Of a stretch of DNA of 64,000 nucleotides, positions 23,226 through 30,171 are shown in pieces. The notes beneath the pieces were generated by a model. It was not told the DNA's origin. It did not search any database and saw only the letters and a program-made list of their open reading frames with translations. Position 1 is the first letter of the stretch; each line of letters begins with the position of its first letter. The translations under genes and the position numbers were made by a program. The stretch is from Pelagomonas calceolata (Eukaryota > Sar > Pelagophyceae > Pelagomonadales > Pelagomonadaceae), in the NCBI GenBank assembly GCA_918797485.1, contig CAKKNE010000002.1:5174501-5238500 (forward strand), written 5' to 3'.

Positions 23226-25290
23226 TCAGCGGCGGTCGTCGTACTCGCGCCGCCGGTCCCGGTAGTCGTCGCGCGGCGGAGACCGGTCCCGCGGCGGCGA
23301 CCGGCCCCGGGGCGGCGAGCGCCGCCGGTCCTGGTAGTCGTCGCGCGGCGGCGACCGCCGCCGGTCGTCGTAGCGGTCCCGGCGGTCGTAGTCGTCCCGC
23401 CGGTCGCGCGGCGGCGACCGCCGCCGGTCGTAGCGGTCGTCGCGGCGGTAGTCGCGGTCGCGCGAGTCGTAGCGCGGCGGCGAGCGCCTGTGTGCGGAGC
23501 GTGAGTTTCGTGGCTCCCGGTGGGACTCGAACCCACAATCTTCGCCTTAGGAGGGCGACGCCTTGTCCATTAGGCCACGAGAGCTATGAGTACAGACACC
23601 GCAGCACACCGTCTCGGCGGCGACCTCCGCCGGTCGTCGTAGCGGTCCCGCGAGTCGTAGCGCCGCCGCGGCGACGGCGAGCGGCCGCGGCGCCCAAAGT
23701 TCGGGTCCCAGCCCGACGCGTTCGGGTCGTGGCTGTAGCGGCAGGACGCGCCGCGCGTGCACCTGCGATGGATGCGCGGTGACGTTCCCTCCTCCCAGAA
23801 CGACGCGGCTCCCGGGTCGACGACGGCTCTCGGCGGGACTCGAACCCGCAATCTTCTCCTTAGGAGGGAGACGCCTTGTCCATTAGGCCACGAAAGCTTC
23901 TCAGATAGTTTGAAGGGGCTCCCGGCGGGACTCGAACCCGCAATCTTCGCCTTAGGAGGGCGACGCCTTGTCCATTAGGCCACGAGAGCGCTTCATGAGT
24001 AGAGACGCCGTATACCGCACCTTCCTTTCATGAAGTCGAAGCACACCTGGTCGTCGAAGCGCGCCCGAGGCGCGTTGTACCCGTCGGTCGTGATGCCGCC
24101 GGTGATGTCCTCGGCGCGCATTTTTCCGCGTTTTTCGTCGAACACTTGCACGAACTGCACGGTGTCCCCTTCGCGCAGGGCGTTGCCGTCCATGATGGCC
24201 GACACGTGGCAGAAGAGGTCCTCGCCGCCGTCGGGCTGCGGTGGGGGAATGACGCGTCAAGTTTTTGCTCGCGTGACCGATACGTGATTCGAACACGTAA
24301 CCTTCAGGACTGGAATCTGACGCGCTACCGTTGCGCCAATCGGTCAATGTTCACGTGTATGCATCCGGTGGGGTTCGAACCCACGCCTCCGAAGAGATTG
24401 GGGCTTAAATCCAACGCCTTAGACCAACTCGGCCACGGATACAAAGTGAACGGTCCGAGGACTCGTGATGATGGTGGGGTTCGAACCCACGCCCGAAGAC
24501 TGGTGCCTAAAACCAGCGCCTAGGGTCGCTCTTGCGAGCTTAGACCACTCGGCCACATCATCAACGTGCGCGATAGTGACAGGGTTCGAACGCGCATCGA
24601 TCTCGGTCAGAGAATCGATCCTGCGACCCTTACGGGAGTAGATTTCAAGTCTACCGCCTTAACCACTCGGCCACACTATCTTGCAACAAAGTCCAGGTAC
24701 CGCGGTGAGACCGATGCGGGAGTCGAACCCGCGACCTTCAGATGATTTTCCAGTCCATATCAGGTGAATGTGTGTGCGAGCGCCTATCCTCGGCGGGATT
24801 CGAACCCGCAACCCCCGGATTAGAAGTCCGATGCGCTATCCGTTGCGCCACGAGGATGGAGGCGACTCAACTCCGACGGGACTCGAACCCGCAACCCCCA
24901 GATTCGAAGTCTGATACGCTATCCATTGCGCCACGGAGTTAGGTGTGTGTTGGTGGAGGAGCAGGGGTTTGAACCCTGGGCTTTCCGCATGCAAAGCGGA
25001 CGCTCTGCCACTGAGCTACACCCCCTTTGAATACAGGACGCGGTAAAACGCGCCGGCTTGATGAAGCCAAACCCCCTATCGTTCCAGCGGCAGGCCGTGC
25101 CCGTGACGCGCTCGCCCGTTCCGTCGCCGATCTTGCCGCGCGTCGGCGAGCGAGAGGGACCGCGGCGCGGCGAGCGGCCGCGCGGCGGCGACCGGCCGCG
25201 CGGCGGCGACCGCGAGCGGCCGCGCGGCGGACTGCGGCCGCGCCCTGGGCTGCGGCCTAGGCCCGGGGGCGAGCGGGATCGGCTCGCCAT
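23226..25290 (-). CDS. Cold-shock domain / CCCH zinc finger / RS-rich RNA-binding protein with tRNA-bearing introns
   Basis: Four exons: 25290..25054, 24235..24021, 23762..23610 and 23487..23226, 288 residues in all. Exon 1 gives MASRSRSPPGLGRSPGRG..., an RS/PPRGR tract, then VTGTACRWNDRGFGFIKP, the RNP1 strand of a cold-shock domain. Exon 2 completes it (PDGGEDLFCHVSAIMDGNALREGDTVQFVQVF) and starts a finger, VCFDFMKGR. Exon 3 finishes it as C-TRGAS-C-RYS-H (spacing C-x7-C-x5-C-x3-H). Exons 3-4 encode RRRSPPR/RYDDRRRS repeats to the TGA at 23228..23226. Introns 2 and 3 are GT-AG in phase 2; intron 1 needs a GC donor. Domain continuity across every junction is strong evidence for the model. 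Probable role: mRNA binding or splicing. Confidence 0.8.
23488..23609 (-). other. Intron 3 of the CSD/CCCH/RS gene, hosts one tRNA
   Basis: 122 nt, minus strand GTGTGCTGCGG...CGCACACAG, phase 2. It contains a complete tRNA-Arg(CCT). Its 5' part (GGTGTCTGTACTCAT before the tRNA) resembles that of intron 2 (GGCGTCTCTACTCAT). Confidence 0.8.
23512..23584 (-). tRNA. trnR-CCT: tRNA-Arg (anticodon CCT), intronic
   Basis: Cloverleaf complete: acceptor GCTCTCG/CGGGAGC with one G-T wobble, D-arm GCC...GGC, anticodon stem TCGCC/GGCGA with loop CTCCTAA, T-arm with GGTTCGAGTCC. No run of four T follows on the minus strand. Confidence 0.93.
23825..23897 (-). tRNA. trnR-CCT: tRNA-Arg (anticodon CCT), intronic
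   Basis: Acceptor GCTTTCG/CGAGAGC, anticodon stem TCTCC/GGAGA, loop CTCCTAA. Several changes from the other two CCT copies are compensatory within stems, arguing that it is functional. No terminator T-run. Confidence 0.92.
23917..23989 (-). tRNA. trnR-CCT: tRNA-Arg (anticodon CCT), intronic
   Basis: Nearly identical to the copy at 23512..23584: acceptor GCTCTCG/CGGGAGC, anticodon loop CTCCTAA in a TCGCC/GGCGA stem. The 5' leader TACTCATGAAGC resembles the leader of the intron-3 copy. Confidence 0.93.
24274..24345 (-). tRNA. trnW-CCA: tRNA-Trp (anticodon CCA), intronic
   Basis: Acceptor GACCGAT/ATCGGTC with A discriminator, D-arm GCGC...GCGC, anticodon loop TTCCAGT, T-arm ACGTG/CACGT around TTCGAAT. 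It closely follows plant tRNA-Trp. The closing pair of the anticodon stem is A-C. No canonical intron. Confidence 0.9.
24360..24442 (-). tRNA. trnL-TAA: tRNA-Leu (anticodon TAA), intronic
   Basis: Class II tRNA with long variable arm TCTCTTCGGAGGC. Acceptor GTATCCG/CGGATGC, D-arm GCCGAGTTGGTCTAAGGC, anticodon loop TTTAAGC, T-arm GTGGG/CCCAC. Confidence 0.92.
24466..24562 (-). tRNA. trnL-TAG: tRNA-Leu (anticodon TAG) with 19-nt insertion in the D-loop, intronic
   Basis: Acceptor GATGATG/CATCATC, anticodon stem CTGGT/ACCAG with loop TTTAGGC, variable arm and T-arm GTGGG/CCCAC are all intact. The D-arm reads GCCGAGTGGTCTAA, then 19 extra nt, then GGC. Removing 24521..24539 restores exactly the D-arm of the neighbouring tRNA-Leu(TAA) type. 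The insert folds as GCTC-GCAA-GAGC. This looks like an ectopic tRNA intron at a non-canonical position. Confidence 0.85.
24521..24539 (-). other. Putative ectopic intron in tRNA-Leu(TAG) D-loop
   Basis: Minus strand GCTCGCAAGAGCGACCCTA, 19 nt, containing a 4-bp hairpin with a GCAA loop. Its excision yields a standard leucine tRNA. The exact cut sites may slide by one or two bases. Confidence 0.7.
24571..24680 (-). tRNA. trnS-TGA: tRNA-Ser (anticodon TGA) with 29-nt insertion in the T-arm, intronic
   Basis: Class II tRNA: acceptor GATAGTG/CACTATC, serine-type G discriminator, anticodon stem GTAGA/TCTAC with loop CTTGAAA, variable arm TCCCGTAAGGG. The T-stem 5' strand GCAGG and the T-loop TTCGAAC are separated by 29 extra nt. 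Removing 24591..24619 gives GCAGG-TTCGAAC-CCTGT, a normal T-arm. The insertion splits the B-box, which matters for Pol III promoter function. Confidence 0.85.
24591..24619 (-). other. Putative ectopic intron in tRNA-Ser(TGA) T-arm
   Basis: 29 nt. On the minus strand it starts ATCGATTCTC and ends GAGATCGATGCGCG. The two ATCGAT elements pair, with CTC/GAG, into a long hairpin. It is flanked by CGC...GCG, which could extend the helix across a 3-nt bulge, loosely recalling the bulge-helix-bulge fold cut by tRNA splicing endonuclease. Confidence 0.7.
24708..24760 (-). pseudogene. tRNA 3'-half fragment, Phe-like
   Basis: The minus strand has GACTGGAAAATCATCTGAAGG, then GTCGCGGGTTCGACTCCCGC and ATCGGTC. 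This equals the anticodon-arm 3' side, T-arm and acceptor 3' strand of a tRNA, most like tRNA-Phe. There is no D-arm or 5' acceptor strand in the 25 nt between it and the preceding tRNA, nor downstream before tRNA-Ser. It is either a truncated copy or one half of a split or permuted tRNA. Confidence 0.6.
24785..24857 (-). tRNA. trnR-TCT: tRNA-Arg (anticodon TCT), intronic
   Basis: Acceptor ATCCTCG/CGAGGAT, D-arm GCGC...GCGC, anticodon stem-loop CGGAC-TTCTAAT-CCGGG read with TCT at 34-36, T-arm GCGGG/CCCGC. No terminator T-run. Confidence 0.92.
24868..24940 (-). tRNA. trnR-TCG: tRNA-Arg (anticodon TCG), intronic
   Basis: Acceptor AACTCCG/CGGAGTT, anticodon stem TCAGA/TCTGG, loop CTTCGAA, T-arm GCGGG/CCCGT. 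It is a sister of the adjacent Arg(TCT) gene, with the same D-arm and GGGTTGCGGG segment, so the pair likely arose by duplication. Confidence 0.92.
24954..25025 (-). tRNA. trnA-TGC: tRNA-Ala (anticodon TGC), intronic
   Basis: Acceptor GGGGGTG/CTCCTCC with the G3-U70 wobble that marks alanine tRNAs and one T-T mismatch, D-arm TAGCTCAGTGGCAGAGC, anticodon loop TTTGCAT, T-arm CAGGG/CCCTG. It is the first tRNA after the intron-1 donor, 28 nt in. Confidence 0.92.
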
Positions 25291-25858
25291 CGCTGGCTGA
25301 GCACCACTTTCTTTCGGCGACTCGCCGAAGGCTGTATCGCTGCGGGAGGGCGCGCCGCCGCGCCGCGCTCCCGGAGTTCCGCCGCGCCGGTACTTAGCTG
25401 CGTTTTGCAACGCTGCGCTACGTCCCTGGCGGCCCCGGCGGGTCTGGTGGCAGCGTTTTTTGCGGCTGGTCTGAATCGAAGGCCGGCGAGCTTTGGGCCC
25501 GAGTGGGGGTCGTCGAAAATCTCTGTCGCTTTCACAGAGGCTTCTAGAGGTGTCGCTGGACCCCTCCACAAGTTTGCTTGGCGCGAGGCCATCGATTCGG
25601 ACCAGCATCGCAGGCACTGCGGCCGGCTTGTAATCACGCCTGTCGCGGTGCTCGTGACCTAGGGATCGTTTATGCTTCATCGCATCATTGCTTGAGCCCT
25701 GTAGTTGTGGCTGCACAGAATTGCGTGCACGCGCTGTGCCCCGCAGTCACGTACTTGGCAGTGCCAGCAGCAGGGCATTTCAGCGCTGCGCAGACGCACC
25801 GCCTGCAGACCCCGGGGCGTAGCTGCACCGCACATATCACCGCAGCGACCACAAAACC

Positions 25859-26365
25859 ATGGCCGGCGTCAAAGCAGTAATACGACTGCGCTGCCCGGCG
25901 GGCGTGGCCAAGCCGGGCCCGGCCATCGGCCAGGCGCTCGGCCCGCACGGCTTAAATATGATGGACTTCGTGAAGGAGTTCAATGCCGCGACGCAAAAAA
26001 TGGAGCCGAACTCGCCCATCCCCGTCGTGCTGACCGCTTACGCGAACCGCACGTTTTCTTTTGTGACGAAGACGCCGCCGACCTCGTACCTCGTGCGGAA
26101 AGCGTTAGGTATCGACAAGGGCGCCCAGAACCCGGGCGACGAGGTGGTAGGCACGCTGAACATGGAGCAAGTATCGGCCATCGCCGAGGTGAAGAAAGGC
26201 GACGCGCATTTAGCGAACATTCCGTTCGACGCTTTGTGTGATTCTGTGATCGGTACGGCTCGAAGCATGGGCGTGCTGCTGGCCGACGACGTCGACGACG
26301 CGTCGTCGTCGTCGTCTTCCTCTTCTTCGTCGGACGAGGACGAGGACGGCGAGCCGGGGAGGTGA
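25859..26365 (+). CDS. MRPL11: Organellar (mitochondrial) ribosomal protein uL11
   Basis: 168 residues. The bacterial-type uL11 pattern is clear: VIRLRCPAGVAKPGPAIGQALGPHGLNMMDFVKEFNAAT, then PVVLTAYANRTFSFVTKTPPTSYLVRKALG. It forms the GTPase-associated stalk base with 23S-type rRNA. The organellar form is inferred from the bacterial-type sequence; there is no obvious presequence. The C-terminus carries an unusual Ser10-Asp/Glu acidic tail after about residue 148. The 568-bp divergent spacer to the CSD/CCCH/RS gene shows no motif copy. Confidence 0.88.
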   Translation: MAGVKAVIRLRCPAGVAKPGPAIGQALGPHGLNMMDFVKEFNAATQKMEPNSPIPVVLTAYANRTFSFVTKTPPTSYLVRKALGIDKGAQNPGDEVVGTLNMEQVSAIAEVKKGDAHLANIPFDALCDSVIGTARSMGVLLADDVDDASSSSSSSSSSDEDEDGEPGR

Positions 26366-26565
26366 TATTAAGACTTAAAAGCAATGTGCGCACATCACGT
26401 GTGTAATTTATGATATGGCTGCTGTCAGCTTGGTGACATTTGGTGTCGGTTTGTCTCCCTTTCCCCGGCTCCGGGTGGAGGCTGCCCGCAAGGTCGGGGG
26501 CAGTGCTCGGCTTGCATGCTGGGCAGCATGCAGATCGCGCGGTCGCGACGCCGCCTTGGCGCGTC

Positions 26566-29500
26566 ATGCCTCCCACCTCCCTCGCCCGCGCCTTCGCCGC
26601 TATTATGGACGCGCACGCGGAGCAGCGCTGCCTCGGCTGGCGCGCCCTTCCAGGTGCCGAGTACTCGTGGGCGTCATACGCTGACGTCAAACAGCAGAGC
26701 GTCACCTTCGCGGCGTGGCTGCGCCAGAAGCTGCGGAGCGATGCGCATGTTGGGATCATGGGCCACAACTGCTACGAATGGTTCGTTGCCGATCTCGCGT
26801 GCCTCTGGGCGGGGCTCTGCTCAGTGCCCCTGAGCGACGGGTGGGAGCCGGGCGTGCTGGAGGCCGTGCTGGCGCAGACGCAGCTCGCCGCGGTCGTCTG
26901 CACGCCGGCCTGCTACGCAAGAGTCGCGAGTGCGGCCGTCAGCGAAGGCAGTCGCGTGACGCACATCATCGTCACCGAGGTGGCCGATGAGATGTACGCG
27001 CGGGTGGGCACCGTCGCGTGCGTCGGCTTGCCAGACGTGCTCGCCACCGCTTCTGCGGCAGACCCGACGCAGTGCTGGTACGTCGAGCGAGACGCGGGCA
27101 TGGCGCACACGATCCTGCACACCTCCGGCACCACCGGCCTGCCCAAGGGCGTCGTGTACACAGATGGTCTGTGGCTGGCCAACATGCAGAGCTACGAAGG
27201 CGCGCAGGTGGGCTTCTCGTACATGCCGCTGGCCTTCATCACCGACCGGCACACGGTGTACACCGCGCTGTGGAACGGCGGCTGCGTGGGCATCGCGACG
27301 GCGCGGCAGGGCGGCGACACCGCGCAGATCTTCCGCGACTTGCTCGCCGTGCGGCCCACCGTGCTCAAGGGCGTGCCCGCCTTCTGGGAGCACGTGGCCG
27401 AGGCGAGCCGCATGGTGCAAGACCGGCAGCTTGCCATCCTGGGCGGGCGGGCGCGCGTGCTGTGCTGCGGCGCGGGCGCAATCTCGGAGGAGGTCGCGCG
27501 GTACTTCCGGGCGTGCCGGCTCGGCTCGGGCGAGCCCGTGCAGTTCTTGGAGCTGTACGGTTGCACCGAGTGTGGCAACCTCGCCCTTAATCGCCAACTG
27601 CTGCCGCACGTCAAGTGGCGACTGCTGCCGCTCGAAGGCGACGGTGCGGAGACGGCTCGCGTGGGTGAGTTTGTCGTGAAAACCGGCAAGATGATGTTTG
27701 CCGGCTACCATGGGCGGCCGGCGCTGACCGCCGCGGCGTTCACGGCCGATGGCTTCTACCGGACGGGCGACGTGGTACGCGTGCGCACGGCGGCCGACGG
27801 CGCGACGCTAGTCGACGTGCTCGGGCGGGCGAAGAGCGGCCTCAAGCTGGCCAACGGCAAGTGGGTGCACCCCGAGACGCTCGAGGACCTCTACCGCGGC
27901 GCGGCGGGCGTGCGGCGGCTGTACGTGCACGGCGACGCGGCGCACGCGCACCTGGTCGCTGTGGTGGAGGCCGAGGGCGCGCCGAGCGAGGAGCGGCTGC
28001 TCGCCGAGTTTGGCCGCCTCGCGACGGCCGCCGGCCGGCCGCGGCACGAGCGGATCAGCGGCGTGGTGCTGTCGCAGGAGCGCTTCTCGCAAGCTGCCGG
28101 CACGCTCAATGGCACGGGCAAGCTGGTGCGGCGCGCTTTGTACGCGGCGCACGAGGCGGCCATTGAGGAGCGGCTGACGGCGCAGCGGCTGCGCGCACCG
28201 CTCGAGCACCTTGAGGCGGGGCGGAGCTTCGCTGAGCAGGGCGGCACCTCGCTCGACGCGGCGCGCATCGCGCGGCTGTACGCCGAGCTGGGCGTGCCGC
28301 TGCAGCGCGTCGTCGCCATCCTGCTGCAGGCCTCGACCGTCGGCGCTGCCGAGGGGCAACTGCGCGCCGAGCGGCAGTGCACCGAGGCCGACCCGCTCGC
28401 CGACTGCGCGCTCGCCGAGCTGACGCCGCCTGCCGGCAGCACGGGGACGCCAGCCGCGCGGCTGCTCCGCGCGCTGGTGGGCGCGCAAGGCCACAGGGTC
28501 CTGCTGACGGGCGCGACGGGCTTCGTGGGACGCGCCGTGCTCGCGGAGCTGCTCGAGCGCGAGGTGCCGGTCACATGCCTTGTGCGCGCGAGCAGCGAGG
28601 CCGAGGCGGCGGCGCGGCTGCAGCACGCTCTGCTCCTCGCGCGCCGCTGGCGGCCCGAGTGGCACGGGTTGCTGCTCGTGGCGCGCGGCGCCCTCGGCCC
28701 CGAGGACCTGGGGATGGGCGGCGTGGCGTGGGGCACGCTGGCGCGCAGCACCGCGGCCATCATCCACTGCGCCGCCGCCGTCGACCTCAAGAAGGGGTAC
28801 GCGCACCACCGCCGCGCCAACGTGCTGGGCACGCGTGAGGTGCTGCGCCTCGCCGCGGCGGCGCGCGCGCCGCTCGTCTTCGTCTCGACCACCGACGTGC
28901 TGCCACACACTACCGCCGCGGCGCCGGAGGTCGCCTGCACTCCCGCTGACGTGTCGGCAGCTGACTCGGGCTACGCAGCCTCCAAGGCGGTCGGCGAGTG
29001 CTTGGTGGCCGCGGCGGCGCGGCGGGGCGACGTGACGGCGCTGATCGCGCGCCTCGGCATGGTGGCGGCGTGCGCGCGCACGGGCAGCGGCAACGAGACC
29101 GACTTTGTCTCTCGGCTGCTCGTCGGCGTCGCCGCGGCGCGCGCCTTTCCGCAGACAGAGGCGCGCCACACGATGGTGCAGAGCGTGCCGGTCGACGTGA
29201 CGGCAGCGGCGCTGTGCGACCTGTACGAGACGCTCCGCGGCGGCGGCGGCGCGAGCGGCGCGGTGGTGCACGTGGTGAGCGGCGCGCCGCCGCAGCCGAT
29301 GGCGGCGCTGCGCGAGGTGCTGCTCGCCTTTGGCCCGCCGTTTGACGCCTTGCCGCTCGTGCCGTATGCCGAGTGGATGCGCCGCGTGCGGCTCGAGGCG
29401 CAGCTCTCCCTGTGGCCAGTGATGGCGTGGGCGGAGAAGCTGGAGGAGTTCCCTACCTTCAATCGGCGCGGCGCCCGCCTCGGCGCGTGCTGCGAGCACG

Positions 29501-29760
29501 TCCGCCCCGCCACCGCGGCGGCGCTGCGCCGCGGCGTCGACGACGAGGCGCTGCACAGGGCGCTGCGCGTGCTCTTTGCGACGAGCGCGACGCTCCGCTG
29601 GGATGCGCTGCGAGCCCACCACCGCCGGCTGTCCGGCGTGTCGGGCGCGTCCGCGGTGTTGTCCGCCGTGCGGTTGGCGCGGCGACGCGCTGCGATGCGC
29701 AATTCACTTATTCTCGTCGTGGCAATGCTCGCGGCGGTGTACGTTCGCCGGAGGTTGTAA
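26566..29760 (+). CDS. Carboxylic-acid-reductase-like A-T-R enzyme with C-terminal membrane anchor
   Basis: 1064 residues from MPPTSLARAFAAIMDAH. Order: an adenylation domain of long-chain acyl-CoA synthetase type (HTSGTTGLPKGVV near 185, GFYRTGDVV, then LKLANGKWVHPETLE). Next a carrier domain with FAEQGGTSLDAARI, whose Ser near 562 is the phosphopantetheine site. Then a thioester-reductase Rossmann domain (VLLTGATGFVGRAVLAELL near 646; GYAASKAVGE near 803, the YxxxK pair). The final 20 residues (NSLILVVAMLAAVYVRRRL) are a tail-anchor TM. The predicted reaction is ATP- and NADPH-dependent reduction of a carboxylate or fatty acid to aldehyde or alcohol at a membrane. Third-position GC is very uniform. 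Confidence 0.85.
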   Translation: MPPTSLARAFAAIMDAHAEQRCLGWRALPGAEYSWASYADVKQQSVTFAAWLRQKLRSDAHVGIMGHNCYEWFVADLACLWAGLCSVPLSDGWEPGVLEAVLAQTQLAAVVCTPACYARVASAAVSEGSRVTHIIVTEVADEMYARVGTVACVGLPDVLATASAADPTQCWYVERDAGMAHTILHTSGTTGLPKGVVYTDGLWLANMQSYEGAQVGFSYMPLAFITDRHTVYTALWNGGCVGIATARQGGDTAQIFRDLLAVRPTVLKGVPAFWEHVAEASRMVQDRQLAILGGRARVLCCGAGAISEEVARYFRACRLGSGEPVQFLELYGCTECGNLALNRQLLPHVKWRLLPLEGDGAETARVGEFVVKTGKMMFAGYHGRPALTAAAFTADGFYRTGDVVRVRTAADGATLVDVLGRAKSGLKLANGKWVHPETLEDLYRGAAGVRRLYVHGDAAHAHLVAVVEAEGAPSEERLLAEFGRLATAAGRPRHERISGVVLSQERFSQAAGTLNGTGKLVRRALYAAHEAAIEERLTAQRLRAPLEHLEAGRSFAEQGGTSLDAARIARLYAELGVPLQRVVAILLQASTVGAAEGQLRAERQCTEADPLADCALAELTPPAGSTGTPAARLLRALVGAQGHRVLLTGATGFVGRAVLAELLEREVPVTCLVRASSEAEAAARLQHALLLARRWRPEWHGLLLVARGALGPEDLGMGGVAWGTLARSTAAIIHCAAAVDLKKGYAHHRRANVLGTREVLRLAAAARAPLVFVSTTDVLPHTTAAAPEVACTPADVSAADSGYAASKAVGECLVAAAARRGDVTALIARLGMVAACARTGSGNETDFVSRLLVGVAAARAFPQTEARHTMVQSVPVDVTAAALCDLYETLRGGGGASGAVVHVVSGAPPQPMAALREVLLAFGPPFDALPLVPYAEWMRRVRLEAQLSLWPVMAWAEKLEEFPTFNRRGARLGACCEHVRPATAAALRRGVDDEALHRALRVLFATSATLRWDALRAHHRRLSGVSGASAVLSAVRLARRRAAMRNSLILVVAMLAAVYVRRRL

Positions 29761-30171
29761 AGGGTGTTTGTCTTGGCATGCTGTCATTACTAGTAGGCGT
29801 AACAGCTCGTACGCGGCCGGCGATGATTTGCCAGTGCTCGATGATAGAGGCAGTGAATGAGGGCAGTGCAGAGCCGTGGTGGCTAGGTGGCCTAGCTCAG
29901 ATCCCGGCTCTAAGCAAAGCAACCGCGGGCCCACACTGCGTCCGAGTCGATGACTCGACGGCGCCGTCGCGAACGCGGCCGGGACGCCAAGAGAACTTGA
30001 AGTCATATTTTTGAATTTTTCTTATGCAGGGGTCGGGCTCGAATATGTACAGAACAGCTCGAATGGAGGGGACAGGCGAGCAAACCAACCGACAAGGGGG
30101 CGCGCCAGGGGCCTCACATGTGTAAGGTACGGGCGGCGCGCGTATGTACAACGTCAATCAAAACCTGAAAT

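Larger units (their letters stand above)
23763..24020 (-). other. Intron 2 of the CSD/CCCH/RS gene, hosts two tRNAs
   Basis: 258 nt, minus strand GTGCGGTATACGG...CATCCATCGCAG, phase 2. Joining it out completes the CCCH finger. GTGC recurs at both borders, possibly a remnant duplication. It contains two tRNA-Arg(CCT) genes in tandem. Confidence 0.82.
24236..25053 (-). other. Intron 1 of the CSD/CCCH/RS gene, hosts a seven-tRNA array
   Basis: About 818 nt between FIKP and PDGGEDLF of the cold-shock domain. The acceptor CCACCGCAG|CCCGAC is clear. The phase-0 donor that gives a cold-shock domain of normal length is CCG|GCGCG, a GC donor. The nearest GT (CGC|GTTTTACC) is out of phase. It holds Ala, Arg-TCG, Arg-TCT, a Phe-like fragment, Ser, two Leu and Trp tRNAs, all on the sense strand. 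Confidence 0.65.

Noticed and set aside
23226-23487. Repeated CGGCGGCGACC blocks suggesting a CRISPR or satellite array
   Set aside because: They encode RRRSPPR/RYDDRR repeats in frame with the RNA-binding protein; there are no spacers of regular length.
27808-29622. 604-codon open frame antisense to the carboxylate-reductase gene
   Set aside because: It is rich in R, H, A and G with no domain pattern. It arises because GC-rich third positions remove stops on the opposite strand. The sense strand has all catalytic motifs.
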